DNA from: Mesorhizobium sp.
GTDB lineage: Bacteria > Pseudomonadota > Alphaproteobacteria > Rhizobiales > Rhizobiaceae
Direction: 5' to 3'
DNA length: 64,000 bases
Assembly (NCBI GenBank): GCA_004020645.1
Contig: SAQL01000010.1
Span: 62,001-126,000 of the forward strand
A program made the position numbers and the translations under genes. The notes under the pieces were generated by a model. The model did not search any database. It saw only the letters and a list, made by a program, of their open reading frames with translations, and had not been told where the DNA came from. Positions 17,684 through 27,756 of the stretch are shown here, in pieces. The number at the start of each line of letters is the position of its first letter. The stretch's first letter is position 1.

Positions 17684-19867
17684 TCACAAAAAGCTCTGCG
17701 GGTCGATGTCGACCTGCACGCGCACCGAGCCCCGCAGCTTCGGCCCCTCGGCCAGCATGGAGCGAATGAACCCCTGCATGTCGGCGCGCCGCTCGCCCTG
17801 GATCAGCAGGCGAAAGCGATGGCGGCCGCCGATCAGCGACAGCGGCGCCTCGGCCGGGCCGAGCACGAACAGGTCGCTGGCCTGAGGTGCGGCGCGCCGC
17901 AAACCCCGCGCATGGCCCTCCGCTTCCGCTCGGGTCGCAGCACTGACGATGACGCCGGCGAGCCGGCCGAAAGGCGGCAGCGCCGCCCGCTCGCGCTCGG
18001 CGATCTCGCGCTCGTAAAAAGCCTCGGCATCGCCGGAGACGATCGCCCGCATTACCGGGTGGTCGGGCTGGAAGGTCTGCAGCAGGCCAAGGCTCTTCTT
18101 GCCGGTGCGGCCGGCACGACCGGTCACCTGGCTAAGCAGTTGAAAGGTGCGCTCGGCGGCGCGCGGATCGCCATTGGAAAGACCGAGATCGGCGTCGACC
18201 ACGCCGACCAGCGTCATATCAGGGAAATTGTGGCCCTTGGCGACCAGCTGCGTGCCGATGACGATATCGGCCTCGCCCTTGGCGATAGCTTCGAGCTCTA
18301 ACCTCAGCCGCCGCACGCCGCCCATCAGGTCGGACGACAAGACGATGGTGCGGGCGTCGGAGAAATGCGCGACGACCTCTTCAGCGATGCGCTCGACGCC
18401 CGGCCCGCAGGCGACCAGATGATCGAGCGTGCCGCATTCCGGGCAGGCCTCGGGCCGCCGCTCATTATGTCCGCAATGGTGGCAAACGAGCTGGCCGCGA
18501 AAGCGGTGCTCGACCAGCCAGGCCGAGCAGACCGGGCAGCCGAAGCGATGGCCGCAGACCCGGCACAGCGTCAGCGGCGCATAGCCGCGCCGGTTGAGGA
18601 ACAGCAAGGATTGTTCGTGTTTCTCCAGCGTCTGCCGCATATGGCCTAGCAGCACCGGTGACAGAAAGCCGCCGCGCGCCGGCGGGGCGCGGCGCATGTC
18701 GATCGTCTTCAGGTCCGGAAGCGCCGCCTCGGCAAAGCGCGCCGAAAGCACCGCCCGATGATAGCGGCCCTGGCTCGCATTGACCCGGCTTTCGACCGAC
18801 GGCGTCGCAGAGGCGAGCACCACCGGAAAGCCACCGATATGGCCACGCACCACCGCCATGTCGCGGGCATTGTAGAAGACGCGGTCTTCCTGCTTGTAGG
18901 CGGGGTCATGCTCCTCGTCGACGACGATCAGCCCGAGCTCCCTGAACGGCAGGAACAGCGCCGAACGCGCGCCGGCAACCACACGCACGCCACCTTCCGC
19001 CACCTGCCGCCAGACACGCTCGCGCATCCTTGGCGGCAGGTCCGAGTGCCATTCCGCCGGCTTGGCGCCGAACCGTTCCTGGAAGCGCTCGAGGAAGGCG
19101 TGGGTCAGCGCGATTTCCGGCAGCAGGATCAGCACCTGTCTGCCGCGGTCGAGCGCCGCCGCCACCGCCTCGAAATAAACCTCCGTCTTGCCCGATCCGG
19201 TCACCCCGTCGAGCAGCGTGACGCCGAATGCGCCGGCCGCGACATTGGTGCGCAGCATCTCGGCCGCGTGGCTCTGGTCCGGCATCAGCGAAGGTTGGGC
19301 GTAGCCCGGATCGGGTGCTGCGACCACCGGTCGCGGCGGGATCATGACGGTCTCGAACACGCCTTGCGCTTTCAGCCCGTCGATGACGGTCGACGACACG
19401 CCGGCCGCATGCGCCAGCCCGGATCTCGTCCAGGCGAGGCCGCCTTCCGCGGTTTCCAGCACGCGCATCCTCGCACCCGTCATCCGGTCGGGTTTGGCAA
19501 AGGTGCGTTGCAGCCCTTCGATCCACGGTTCCGGGTCGAAGGCCTCCGGCGCCCGCAGCAGCATGCGCGCCACCATGCCTGGCGGCGACAGCGTGTATTG
19601 CGCGATCCAGTCGACGAAGCGGCGCATAGCGCGGTCGATCGGCGGGCAGTCGAAGACCTGCTCGATCGGGCGCAGTTTTTTGGCATCGACCTTTTCGACG
19701 CCGCCGTCCCAGACGATGCCGGCAACCTGGCGCGGACCGAGCGGCACGCGCACGATCGAGCCCGGCACCACGCGCATGCCGGCGGGCACGGCATAGGTGT
19801 AGGGCCGCTCGGCGGGCATCGGCACCAGCACTGGCGCGGCTGCGACAAAGGGCGAATCTTCGATCAT
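17684..19867 (-). CDS. priA: primosomal protein N', replication restart helicase
   Basis: A 727-residue PriA. The Walker A motif GVTGSGKTEVYFEA, the DEEHD box and GTQLVAKGHNFPDMTLVG are present. Four Cys pairs bind two zinc ions: CRVC, CPVC, CHHC and CPEC. PriA recognises stalled forks and reloads the replisome. The N-terminal 3'BD (PVLVPMPAERPYTYAVP, GSIVRVPLGPRQVAGIVW) is intact. The gene is divergent from the transaldolase, 91 bp away. Confidence 0.96.
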   Translation of the reverse strand: MIEDSPFVAAAPVLVPMPAERPYTYAVPAGMRVVPGSIVRVPLGPRQVAGIVWDGGVEKVDAKKLRPIEQVFDCPPIDRAMRRFVDWIAQYTLSPPGMVARMLLRAPEAFDPEPWIEGLQRTFAKPDRMTGARMRVLETAEGGLAWTRSGLAHAAGVSSTVIDGLKAQGVFETVMIPPRPVVAAPDPGYAQPSLMPDQSHAAEMLRTNVAAGAFGVTLLDGVTGSGKTEVYFEAVAAALDRGRQVLILLPEIALTHAFLERFQERFGAKPAEWHSDLPPRMRERVWRQVAEGGVRVVAGARSALFLPFRELGLIVVDEEHDPAYKQEDRVFYNARDMAVVRGHIGGFPVVLASATPSVESRVNASQGRYHRAVLSARFAEAALPDLKTIDMRRAPPARGGFLSPVLLGHMRQTLEKHEQSLLFLNRRGYAPLTLCRVCGHRFGCPVCSAWLVEHRFRGQLVCHHCGHNERRPEACPECGTLDHLVACGPGVERIAEEVVAHFSDARTIVLSSDLMGGVRRLRLELEAIAKGEADIVIGTQLVAKGHNFPDMTLVGVVDADLGLSNGDPRAAERTFQLLSQVTGRAGRTGKKSLGLLQTFQPDHPVMRAIVSGDAEAFYEREIAERERAALPPFGRLAGVIVSAATRAEAEGHARGLRRAAPQASDLFVLGPAEAPLSLIGGRHRFRLLIQGERRADMQGFIRSMLAEGPKLRGSVRVQVDIDPQSFL

Positions 19868-19958
19868 GAGGCGTGACCTTGCCCCGACTTTCGTCTAGAT
19901 CAAAGTCCGACCCCAAATGTGTGTGACATGCACATGAAAAAATCGTCAGGAGACCGTC

Positions 19959-20612
19959 ATGAAATTTTTTGTCGACACCGCCGATGTCAAGGAAATCCGT
20001 GAGCTGAACGATTTGGGGCTGCTCGACGGCGTCACCACCAATCCCTCGCTGATCCTTAAATCCGGCGGCAAGATCGCCGACGTCACACGAGAGATCTGCG
20101 AGATCGTCAAGGGTCCGGTCTCGGCCGAAGTCGTCGCCACCGAATACAAGGACATGATGGCTGAGGCCAAGATCCTGGCCAGGATCGCCGACAATGTCTG
20201 CATCAAGGTGCCGCTGACGCTCGACGGCCTGAGGGCCTGCAAGGACATCCGGTCGGACGGCCGCATGGTCAATGTCACGCTGTGCTTCTCGGCCACCCAG
20301 GCGCTGCTCGCGGCCAAGGCCGGCGCCTCCTTCATCTCGCCCTTCGTCGGCCGCATCGACGACAGCGGCTGGGACGGCATGGAACTGATCTCGGACATCC
20401 GCACCATCTACGACCACTATGATTTCCAGACCGAGATCCTGACCGCTTCGGTGCGCACGGTGAACCATGTCAAGCAGGCTGCACTGATCGGCGCCGACGT
20501 CATCACCGCGCCGCCGGCGACGCTGAAGGCGCTGGTCAAGCACCCGCTGACCGACAAGGGCCTGGAGCAATTCCTCGCCGACTGGGCCAAGACCGGCCAG
20601 AAGATCGGCTGA
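19959..20612 (+). CDS. tal: transaldolase, small TalC/MipB-type
   Basis: A 217-residue single-domain protein of the short transaldolase or fructose-6-phosphate aldolase group. It opens [13 protein letters not shown], has GVTTNPSLI near residue 25 and CIKVPLT with the Schiff-base Lys near residue 86. In Rhizobiales this type normally serves the pentose phosphate pathway; F6P aldolase activity cannot be excluded by eye. AGGAG precedes the ATG at 19959, and a strong terminator follows 22 bp after the stop. Confidence 0.92.
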   Translation: MKFFVDTADVKEIRELNDLGLLDGVTTNPSLILKSGGKIADVTREICEIVKGPVSAEVVATEYKDMMAEAKILARIADNVCIKVPLTLDGLRACKDIRSDGRMVNVTLCFSATQALLAAKAGASFISPFVGRIDDSGWDGMELISDIRTIYDHYDFQTEILTASVRTVNHVKQAALIGADVITAPPATLKALVKHPLTDKGLEQFLADWAKTGQKIG

Positions 20613-20634
20613 AATCAAGACGTCGCGTTCCCGC

Positions 20635-20660
20635 AAAAAGGCCGAGCAATCGGCCTTTTT
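20635..20660. terminator. bidirectional terminator between tal and lptE
   Basis: AAAAAGGCCGA (20635-20645) and TCGGCCTTTTT (20650-20660) form a perfect 11-bp stem around GCAA. The A and T tracts let it work in both directions, serving tal from the left and lptE from the right. Confidence 0.92.
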
Positions 20661-20704
20661 CTGCGTCAGGGATAACCGGAACGTCTCGATCCAGGCCGAA
20701 AAGT

Positions 20705-21262
20705 TTAACCTGCCACCGTCTTGCCGTGCTTGACCAGATTCTGGGCGATCGACAGGCGCAGCAGGTCCGCCAGTTCGCGCGCCGCGCGGTTTTCGGCGTC
20801 GATTTGCGCCCGGTAGGAGGCAAACTCCTGACGAGGCCTGTCGAAGGACGATGCTATCGAGCGCCTGCCGGTTGCGATCGTCGTGCCGGTCTTGGCGTCG
20901 GTCAGCACATAGTTTGCGGTCAGTGTCACGGTGCCCGCCGTTGGCTCGTCGTCATCGGTCGTGACCTGCACGTTTGCAGCGGATTCAACAAGTTCTGTAA
21001 CGCCCAGATCGAGCGAATAGGCGGGCGAAGCCGGCTCGCCCGCACCCTGGCCGAGCGCGAAGATCAGATTGTTGCGGACCTGCTGGGCGTAGCGGGTGTT
21101 GACCGGCTTGACCGAGATGGACCCGAGTTCGGCGGCAGCCCCGACTTGCGAGCCGGCCGACAGCGGCGCGCTCGAATAGAGCGGGCGCACCGTGCAGGCC
21201 GAAACCAGCGCAACCGAAGCGACCAGGCCATACAGCGCGGCATGGCGCAGCAAATGCTTCAC
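20705..21262 (-). CDS. lptE: LPS assembly lipoprotein LptE
   Basis: A 185-residue lipoprotein with signal peptide and lipobox LVSAC (Cys23), followed by TVRPLYS. LptE plugs the LptD beta-barrel in the outer membrane and delivers LPS to the surface. The position immediately after leuS is the conserved arrangement. The GTG at 21262 has GAGGAA eight bases upstream and is preferred over a start 10 codons earlier that overlaps leuS by 14 bases. The sequence is divergent, as is usual for alphaproteobacterial LptE. Confidence 0.85.
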   Translation of the reverse strand: MKHLLRHAALYGLVASVALVSACTVRPLYSSAPLSAGSQVGAAAELGSISVKPVNTRYAQQVRNNLIFALGQGAGEPASPAYSLDLGVTELVESAANVQVTTDDDEPTAGTVTLTANYVLTDAKTGTTIATGRRSIASSFDRPRQEFASYRAQIDAENRAARELADLLRLSIAQNLVKHGKTVAG

Positions 21263-21278
21263 TTCTGTCTTCCTCGGA

Positions 21279-23903
21279 TCAGGCAACGACATTGACGATC
21301 CTCTGCGGGACGATGATCACCTTGCGCGGTGCCTTACCTTCGAGCGCTTTCTGCACGAAGTCGAGAGCCAAAACCGCTTTTTCGACGGCACCTTGGTCCG
21401 CGTCGCGGGCAATTGTCAAATCGCCGCGCTTCTTGCCGTTGACCTGGACCGGCAGCACGATCTCGCTGTCGACGACAAGCGACGGATCATAGACTGGCCA
21501 GGGCCGTTCGGCGACCAGATCGGTGCCGCCGAGCGTCTGCCAGCATTCCTCGGCCAGATGCGGCATCACCGGGGCAATCAGATGCACGAGGATGTCGACG
21601 GCTTGCCGGCACGCAGCCTTGAGCGCCGGATCAGCCTTGCCTTCGGCCGCCTCGTTGAGCGGCGTGGTAAGCGCATTGGCGAGCTCGTAGATGCGGGCGA
21701 TGGCGCGGTTGAAGGCGAGCTTTTCGATATCTTCGCCGACTGATTTCAACGCCTTGTGCGCGGCCTTGGAAACAGTCCCTGCCTCGCCCTCCCTCGCCGC
21801 TGCCGGCTGGACTGCAGCGAGCGATTCGGCAGCCGTTGACACCAGGCGCCAGATACGCTGGATGAAGCGGTGCGCGCCGGCAGCACCTTCGTCGGTCCAT
21901 TCGACGTCACGCTCGGGTGGCGAGTCCGACAGCATGAACCAGCGCGCGGTATCGGCGCCGTAGCCGTCGGTAATCTCTTCCGGGCTCACCGTGTTCTTCT
22001 TCGACTTCGACATTTTTTCGAGCGGGCCGATCACCGTCTCTTCGCCGGTCGCGATTTCGAGGGCGCGGCGTTTGCCGTCGACATCCTCCAGCCGAACCTC
22101 GCTGGGCGCAAGCCAGCGGCCGTTCGAGCCACTTCCGACCCGATAGGTCTCGTGCACCACCATGCCTTGCGTGAACAGGCCCTTGAACGGCTCGGCCAGA
22201 TCGACATGTCCGGTCTCGCGCATGGCGCGGGTGAAGAAGCGCGAATAGAGAAGGTGCAAAATGGCGTGCTCGATGCCGCCTATATACTGGTCGACCGGCA
22301 GCCATTCGGTAGCTGCATTGGGATCGGTCGGGTCGTTCGCCCAGGGCGCGGTAAAGCGCGCGAAATACCAGGACGAATCGACGAACGTGTCCATCGTGTC
22401 GGTTTCACGGCGTGCATCCTTGCCGCATTGCGGACATTTGACATGCCGCCATGTCGGATGGCGATCGAGCGGATTGCCCGGCCGGTCGAACTCGATGTCG
22501 TCGGGCAGCTTGACCGGCAGATCCGCTTTCGGCACCGGCACCACGCCGCAATCCTCGCAGTGGATCATCGGGATCGGACAGCCCCAGTAGCGCTGGCGCG
22601 AAATGCCCCAGTCGCGCAGGCGGAAGTTGACCTTGCGCTCAGCCATCGGCCGATTGCCGATAGTCCTTTGTTCCAGCAGCTTCGCCACCTCGTCGAACGC
22701 CTGCTCAGGCTTCATGCCGTCGAGGAAGCGCGAATTGATCATCACGCCGTCGCCGACATAGGCCTCGTCGATGATCTGGAAGTTTCCCTGATTCTCGCCT
22801 TCCGGCATCACCACCGGAATGACCGGCAGGCCGTATCTGTTGGCAAACTCGAGGTCGCGCTGGTCACCGGACGGGCAGCCGAAGATGGCGCCGGTGCCGT
22901 ACTCCATCAGCACGAAATTGGCGACATAGACAGGCAGCGTCCAGTTCGCGTCGAACGGATGGACGACGCGGATACCGGTATCCAAACCCCTCTTCTCGGC
23001 CGTCTCCAGTGCCGCCACTGAAGTGCCCATATGGCGAACCTCATCGATGAACTTGGCCAGCGCCGGGTTGCTTTCGGCCGCCTTCTTCGCCAGCGGATGA
23101 TCAGCTGCGACCGCCATGAAGGAGGCGCCGAAGATGGTGTCGGGCCGCGTCGTGTAGACCTCCAGCTCATCTTCGCCATCGACTGGAGTGGCCAGCGGCC
23201 AGCGGATCAGCAGGCCTTCCGAACGGCCGATCCAGTTCGCCTGCATCAGCTTCACTTTTTCCGGCCATTCGTCGAGGCCTTCCAGCGAGTCCAGCAGATC
23301 CTGCGCATAGTCGGTGATCTTGAAGAACCACTGCGTCAGCTCGCGCTGTTCGACCAGCGCGCCCGAGCGCCAGCCGCGTCCGTCGATGACCTGCTCGTTG
23401 GCAAGCACCGTCATGTCCTCCGGATCCCAGTTGACCTTGGAGGATTTGCGCGTCACCAGCCCCTTCTCGACGAAATCGAGGAACAGCATCTGCTGGCGGT
23501 GGTAGTAGTCGACATCGCAGGTGGCGAATTCGCGTGCCCAGTCGAGCGACAGGCCCATGACCTTGAGCTGCTCGCGCATGACGGCGATGTTCTGATAGGT
23601 CCAGTCCTTGGGATGGACCTTGTTCTGCATGGCCGCGTTCTCGGCCGGCATGCCGAAGGCGTCCCACCCCATCGGGTGCAGCACGTTGAAACCCTTGGCT
23701 CGCTTGTAGCGCGCCACCACGTCGCCCATCGTGTAGTTGCGGGTGTGGCCGATATGGATGCGCCCCGACGGATAGGGGAACATCTCGAGCACGTAGTATT
23801 TCGGACGCGGGTCGTCGTTGTCAGCCTCGAACAGCTTCTTGGCGTCCCAGGCCTTCTGCCATTTGGGCTCTGATGCGCGCGGATTGTATCGTTCGGTTGC
23901 CAT
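21279..23903 (-). CDS. leuS: leucyl-tRNA synthetase
   Basis: An 874-residue class I synthetase. [19 protein letters not shown] carries the HIGH motif near residue 52 and [14 protein letters not shown] is the KMSKS motif. The CP1 editing domain lies between ([20 protein letters not shown]) and includes the threonine-rich editing site. A zinc-like CEDCG...CPQCG element is visible. Full length for the family. The start at 23903 is 146 bp from the divergent yggS-like gene. Confidence 0.97.
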   Translation of the reverse strand: MATERYNPRASEPKWQKAWDAKKLFEADNDDPRPKYYVLEMFPYPSGRIHIGHTRNYTMGDVVARYKRAKGFNVLHPMGWDAFGMPAENAAMQNKVHPKDWTYQNIAVMREQLKVMGLSLDWAREFATCDVDYYHRQQMLFLDFVEKGLVTRKSSKVNWDPEDMTVLANEQVIDGRGWRSGALVEQRELTQWFFKITDYAQDLLDSLEGLDEWPEKVKLMQANWIGRSEGLLIRWPLATPVDGEDELEVYTTRPDTIFGASFMAVAADHPLAKKAAESNPALAKFIDEVRHMGTSVAALETAEKRGLDTGIRVVHPFDANWTLPVYVANFVLMEYGTGAIFGCPSGDQRDLEFANRYGLPVIPVVMPEGENQGNFQIIDEAYVGDGVMINSRFLDGMKPEQAFDEVAKLLEQRTIGNRPMAERKVNFRLRDWGISRQRYWGCPIPMIHCEDCGVVPVPKADLPVKLPDDIEFDRPGNPLDRHPTWRHVKCPQCGKDARRETDTMDTFVDSSWYFARFTAPWANDPTDPNAATEWLPVDQYIGGIEHAILHLLYSRFFTRAMRETGHVDLAEPFKGLFTQGMVVHETYRVGSGSNGRWLAPSEVRLEDVDGKRRALEIATGEETVIGPLEKMSKSKKNTVSPEEITDGYGADTARWFMLSDSPPERDVEWTDEGAAGAHRFIQRIWRLVSTAAESLAAVQPAAAREGEAGTVSKAAHKALKSVGEDIEKLAFNRAIARIYELANALTTPLNEAAEGKADPALKAACRQAVDILVHLIAPVMPHLAEECWQTLGGTDLVAERPWPVYDPSLVVDSEIVLPVQVNGKKRGDLTIARDADQGAVEKAVLALDFVQKALEGKAPRKVIIVPQRIVNVVA

Positions 23904-24049
23904 CGGGTGTTTTTCACTTAAAAAGCATGCGCGAACAGCCGGACATGCCCGGCGGCTCAGGAAATGTCGTCGCGGTGTTCACCATGGATTGCCGGACCCG
24001 TCAACTGCGACGCCCCGGCCAGGACAAAAACCAGAGTCAGGATATAGGC

Positions 24050-24718
24050 ATGGCGAGCGCCGTCGAACAGTTTTTCACGGTCAAGGCTAAGATCGCAGCC
24101 GCCGAGCGCGAGGCGGGACGGAAAGCCGGCGCGGTGACGCTGGTCGCGGTCTCGAAGACCTTCGACGCCGCCGATATCAGCCCGGTCATCGACGCCGGCC
24201 AGCGTGTCTTCGGCGAGAACCGCGTCCAGGAAGCACAAGCCAAATGGCCGGCGCTGAAAGAGGACTTCCCCGACATCGAGCTGCATCTGATCGGCCCGCT
24301 GCAATCGAACAAGGCGAAGGAAGCGGTCGCGCTGTTCGACGTCATCGAGACGGTCGATCGCGAAAAGATTGCCGCCGAACTCGCCAAGGAAATCGCCAGA
24401 CAAGGCCGGTCACCAAAACTCTACGTCCAGGTCAACACCGGCTCGGAACCGCAAAAGGCAGGCATCGAACCGCGCGAAGCGGTCGCCTTCGTCACCCGCT
24501 GCCGTACGGTTCATGGCCTCGCCATCGAAGGCCTGATGTGCATTCCGCCGGCCGACGAGAATCCCGGCCCGCATTTCGCGCTGTTGGAGAAACTCGGGCG
24601 TGAAACCGGGGTCGAAAAGCTCTCCATGGGCATGTCCGGCGATTACGAGACGGCGATCGCCTTCGGCGCGACCAGCGTCCGGGTCGGCTCGGCGATCTTC
24701 GGCAACCGTTTCGTTTAG
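24050..24718 (+). CDS. YggS-family PLP homeostasis protein
   Basis: A 222-residue protein with the alanine-racemase-like barrel of YggS/PROSC. VAVSKTF carries the PLP Lys (near residue 36), FGENRVQEAQAKW follows, and HLIGPLQSNKAKEA and SMGMSGDYETAIAFGATSVRVGSAIFG complete the signature. It binds PLP and buffers its supply; no enzymatic activity is established for the family. The ATG at 24050 was chosen since the 59 upstream codons in frame have no homology and lie in the leuS promoter region. Confidence 0.93.
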   Translation: MASAVEQFFTVKAKIAAAEREAGRKAGAVTLVAVSKTFDAADISPVIDAGQRVFGENRVQEAQAKWPALKEDFPDIELHLIGPLQSNKAKEAVALFDVIETVDREKIAAELAKEIARQGRSPKLYVQVNTGSEPQKAGIEPREAVAFVTRCRTVHGLAIEGLMCIPPADENPGPHFALLEKLGRETGVEKLSMGMSGDYETAIAFGATSVRVGSAIFGNRFV

Positions 24719-24758
24719 CCGCGGTTTGTCCAGCCTTCATTCCCAGACATGTCGGGCA

Positions 24759-24788
24759 TATTATCTAGCCAAGCTAGCTAGGATCGAT
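24759..24788. promoter_or_regulatory. candidate autoregulatory operator upstream of the antitoxin
   Basis: The 30 bp before the antitoxin ATG contain CTAGCC-AAGCTAGCTAGG with nested AGCTAGCT and GATCGATC palindromes. Phd/YefM antitoxins typically bind palindromes overlapping their own promoter. TATTAT at 24759-24764 may be the -10 element. Confidence 0.4.
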
Positions 24789-24790
24789 CG

Positions 24791-25045
24791 ATGAATTGGC
24801 CCCTTCAGGATGCAAAGAACGACTTTTCCAAAGTAGTTCAGCGCGCGCGAAGCGAGGGACCGCAGACGGTAACGCTGCGTGGCGAGCGCGCGGCCGTGGT
24901 GCTTTCTGTCGAAGATTACGACCGTCTGGCGGGAAAAAAGAAAACGCTGGCAGGATATCTTCTGACCGGTCCAGTTTGGGACGTTGATTTTGCCGAGGAG
25001 GTCAACCGTCGCTCGGATACGATGATCCGCGACATCGATCTCTGA
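24791..25045 (+). CDS. Phd/YefM-family antitoxin
   Basis: An 84-residue protein with the Phd/YefM N-terminal DNA-binding fold: WPLQDAKNDFSKVVQRARSEGPQTVTLRG, then AAVVLSVEDYDRLAG. The C-terminal tail (GPVWDVDFAEEVNRRSD) is the toxin-binding part. It overlaps the start of a broken vapC by one base (TGATG). With the toxin disrupted, this is probably an orphan antitoxin that may still neutralise related toxins or be drifting. Confidence 0.88.
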   Translation: MNWPLQDAKNDFSKVVQRARSEGPQTVTLRGERAAVVLSVEDYDRLAGKKKTLAGYLLTGPVWDVDFAEEVNRRSDTMIRDIDL

Positions 25046-25432
25046 TGTTCCTGCTTGATACGAACATCGTTTCGGATGTGGAATGACGCTTGCTTAGGCC
25101 GACTGCCTGGCTTGCTTCAGTGGAATCCGGCCTCGGTCAATCTCAGTGTTATCACCCTCGGCGAAATCGAACGTGGCATCGTCAAGCTGCGCAAGGTCGA
25201 TCCCGAACGGGCAACGCGCCTCGACCTCTGGCTGCGAGAGCTTCGGCGGGACAATGCCGGCCGCAACCTTGCGGTCACTGAAGATGTCGTCTTGTCGTGG
25301 GGTCGCATCCCGGCTGGCCGCACACGGGGCAGCGCCGACACGCTCAGCGCGCTGCCGGCCGAATATCCGGGCTGGATGCTCGAGCGTCAGGCGGCGGGCC
25401 GGCGGCCGGCGCCCTTTGCGCCGAAAAAGTAA
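25045..25432 (+). pseudogene. vapC: VapC-like PIN-domain toxin, disrupted
   Basis: The reading starting at 25045 gives MFLLDTNIVSDVE, the classic VapC opening with the first acidic residue, then a TGA at 25084. The same frame continues with RPTAWLASVE. A second frame (from about 25115) resumes with NPASVNLSVITLGEIERGIVKL and RNLAVTEDVVLSWGRI, the rest of a PIN domain. The C terminus after WGRI is unlike the family and the last catalytic Asp region is not recognisable. At least one nonsense change, one frameshift and a damaged 3' end make it nonfunctional. Confidence 0.82.
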
Positions 25433-25492
25433 TTCAATCTCACCTGGATTTGATGTTTTGGGGGGCCGGCGGGCTCCCGATCTTCTTTGGGC

Positions 25493-26401
25493 TCAGGTCA
25501 GCCGGACCGTCTCGACCAGAAAATCGAGAAAGGCCCGCACCCGCGCCGGCAAATGCTTGCCCTGCCCGACATAGACGGCGTGGGTAAGCTCCTCGTCGCC
25601 TGGGTTGAAGTCCTCCAGAAGCGGTACCAGCCGCCCGGCGGCGATGTCGGGCTCCACGTGCCAGCGCGCCAGCCGGGCGATGCCAGAGCCCGAGAGCGCC
25701 ATCAGCCGCATCGCCTCGCCGTCGCTGACCAGCGCATTTCCGGTGATCGGGACGAGAACGGCCTCGCCGGCCGCGTCGACGAATGGCCAATCATCGAGAT
25801 GGCGCACGAAGCAGAAACCCATCCGGCTGTGATGATCAAGATCGGCCGGCGTCTGGGGCGTGCCATGCGTCCTGAGGTAGGATGGCGCGGCGACGACGAC
25901 CACCGGACTCTGCCCGAGCTTGCGCGCGACCAAACGTGATTCGCCGAGCGGCCCCGCGCGGATCGCGACATCGGCGCGCTCCTCCATCAGGTCGATGACA
26001 TTGTCGGTCAAAACCAGATCGATGGTGATTTCCGGATAGCGTTCGAGGAAACGCGGCAAAAGCGGGATCAGCCGGTGCTGCCCGAAGGGCACGTAGCTGT
26101 TGACGCGCAGCCGGCCGCGCGGCGCCGCACCCGCCGCCGCCTCGCGCTCGGCTGCCGCCATGTCGGCCAGGATGCGCACGCCGCTGTCGAAGAAGGCCGC
26201 GCCCTCCGGTGTCAGCTGCAGCTTGCGTGTCGAACGGCTGATCAGCCGCGCGCCAAGACGCGCCTCAAGCCGCGCAATCAGTTTGCTCACTGCCGACGGC
26301 GTCATCCGCAACGCGCGAGCGGCGGCCGAAAAACTGCCCGCCTCAACGACGCGGACAAACACTTCGATCTCGCCGGAGCGGTTGATATCGGGTCTCGCCA
26401 T
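25493..26401 (-). CDS. LysR-family transcriptional regulator
   Basis: A 302-residue LysR protein. The winged-helix region (EIEVFVRVVEAGSFSAAARAL, TPSAVSKLIARLEARLGARLI) occupies about residues 10-65, and the periplasmic-binding-like effector domain follows. The ATG at 26401 was chosen over a 31-codon extension. It is divergent from an MFS transporter across 138 bp, so it is the likely regulator of that transporter and the adjoining aldo/keto reductase. The inducer is unknown. Confidence 0.92.
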   Translation of the reverse strand: MARPDINRSGEIEVFVRVVEAGSFSAAARALRMTPSAVSKLIARLEARLGARLISRSTRKLQLTPEGAAFFDSGVRILADMAAAEREAAAGAAPRGRLRVNSYVPFGQHRLIPLLPRFLERYPEITIDLVLTDNVIDLMEERADVAIRAGPLGESRLVARKLGQSPVVVVAAPSYLRTHGTPQTPADLDHHSRMGFCFVRHLDDWPFVDAAGEAVLVPITGNALVSDGEAMRLMALSGSGIARLARWHVEPDIAAGRLVPLLEDFNPGDEELTHAVYVGQGKHLPARVRAFLDFLVETVRLT

Positions 26402-26539
26402 TCGTGAATCTATTTCACAGACAATGTGCCCTGCGCAAGGCTGGTTCACAGCACGCCGCGACACGATCTTCCGGGCCGGGGCGTGGGAGGACACGGCGTC
26501 CCGTCTTCAACACTGGCTGTCATCGAAGTGGGAACCGCC

Positions 26540-27718
26540 ATGCCTCTTGCTCTTTACGCCCTCGCCGCCGGCGCCTTCGGCATCGGCGTTACCGAATTCG
26601 TCATCATGGGCCTGCTGCTCGACGTCAGCACCGATCTCGACGTCTCGATCTCGGCCGCCGGCCAGCTGATTTCCGGCTATGCGCTCGGCGTCGTCATCGG
26701 GGCGCCGCTGCTGACGATCGCCACCGGCCGCTGGCCGCGCAAGACCGTGCTTCTGGCGCTGATGGCGATCTTCACGCTGGGCAATCTCGCCTGCGCACTC
26801 GCCCCCGACTACTGGACACTGATGGCTGCCCGCGTGCTCACCGCCTTTGCCCACGGCACGTTTTTCGGCGTTGGTTCGGTCGTTGCGACCGGTCTGGTGG
26901 CGCCCAACAAGAAGGCTTCGGCGATCGCCCTGATGTTCACTGGCCTGACCATCGCCAACATTCTCGGCGTGCCCTTCGGCACCTGGCTTGGCCAGGCCTT
27001 CGGCTGGCGGGCGACCTTCTGGGCGGTTACCCTGGTCGGCATCGTCGCCTTCGCCATCATTCTCCTGCTGGTGCCGCACAGCCAGGCAGAGCCGGAGAAG
27101 AGCAATTTGCGCGGCGATCTCGCCGTGCTCGGCCGCGCTCCGGTCCTGCTTGGCTTCGCCACCACCGTGCTTGGTTATGCCGGCGTCTTCGCTGTCTTCA
27201 CCTATATTGCCCCCCTGCTGACCGAGATCACCGGTTTCGAGGAAGCAGCGGTGTCGCCGATCCTGCTGGTCTTCGGCGCCGGCCTCATCGCCGGCAATCT
27301 CGCCGGCGGCAAATTCGCCGACCGCTGGCTGGTGCCTTCAGTTCTCGGCAGTCTCGTTGTGCTGGCGCTGGTGCTCGGCACGATGACCTTCGCCCTGCAC
27401 AACCAGGCGATGGCCGTCATCTATGTCGGCTTGCTCGGCGCCGCCGCCTTCGCCACCGTGGCGCCGCTGCAGATGTGGGTGCTGGAAAAGGCTGAAGGCG
27501 CCGGCCAGAGCCTCGCCTCATCCTTCAACATCGCCGCCTTCAACCTCGGCAACGCCGCCGGCGCCTGGCTCGGCGGCGTGGTCATCGCCCATGGTCCCGG
27601 CCTCGAAGCCGTCAGCTGGGTCGCCGCCCTGCTGCCGATCTCCGCACTGGCCGTGGCGGCACTGGCGCTTCGCCTCGATCGCCCGACGCTCGGTGAACCG
27701 GCATCCGCCCGATCATAG
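26540..27718 (+). CDS. MFS efflux transporter, AraJ/DHA1-like
   Basis: A 392-residue, 12-helix major facilitator. It begins MPLALYALAAGAFGIGVTEFVIMGLL, the common opening of AraJ/YdhP-like exporters, with GYALGVVIGAPLLTI after it and a motif A-like GRWPRKTVLL. These proteins export sugars, arabinose-like compounds or drugs; no substrate can be assigned. It is followed 38 bp later by an aldo/keto reductase, probably in the same transcript, and is divergent from the LysR gene. Confidence 0.9.
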   Translation: MPLALYALAAGAFGIGVTEFVIMGLLLDVSTDLDVSISAAGQLISGYALGVVIGAPLLTIATGRWPRKTVLLALMAIFTLGNLACALAPDYWTLMAARVLTAFAHGTFFGVGSVVATGLVAPNKKASAIALMFTGLTIANILGVPFGTWLGQAFGWRATFWAVTLVGIVAFAIILLLVPHSQAEPEKSNLRGDLAVLGRAPVLLGFATTVLGYAGVFAVFTYIAPLLTEITGFEEAAVSPILLVFGAGLIAGNLAGGKFADRWLVPSVLGSLVVLALVLGTMTFALHNQAMAVIYVGLLGAAAFATVAPLQMWVLEKAEGAGQSLASSFNIAAFNLGNAAGAWLGGVVIAHGPGLEAVSWVAALLPISALAVAALALRLDRPTLGEPASARS

Positions 27719-27756
27719 CAACCCGACAAAACCCCTAGACATCACAGGAGAAAAAG

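Noticed and set aside
18906..20636. 576-codon minus-strand frame spanning priA and the transaldolase
   Set aside because: It crosses two real genes and an intergenic promoter; the composition is that of a shifted frame of priA.
25084..25086. In-frame TGA in vapC as a selenocysteine codon
   Set aside because: No SECIS-like element is seen and the downstream frame also shifts, so ordinary decay is simpler.
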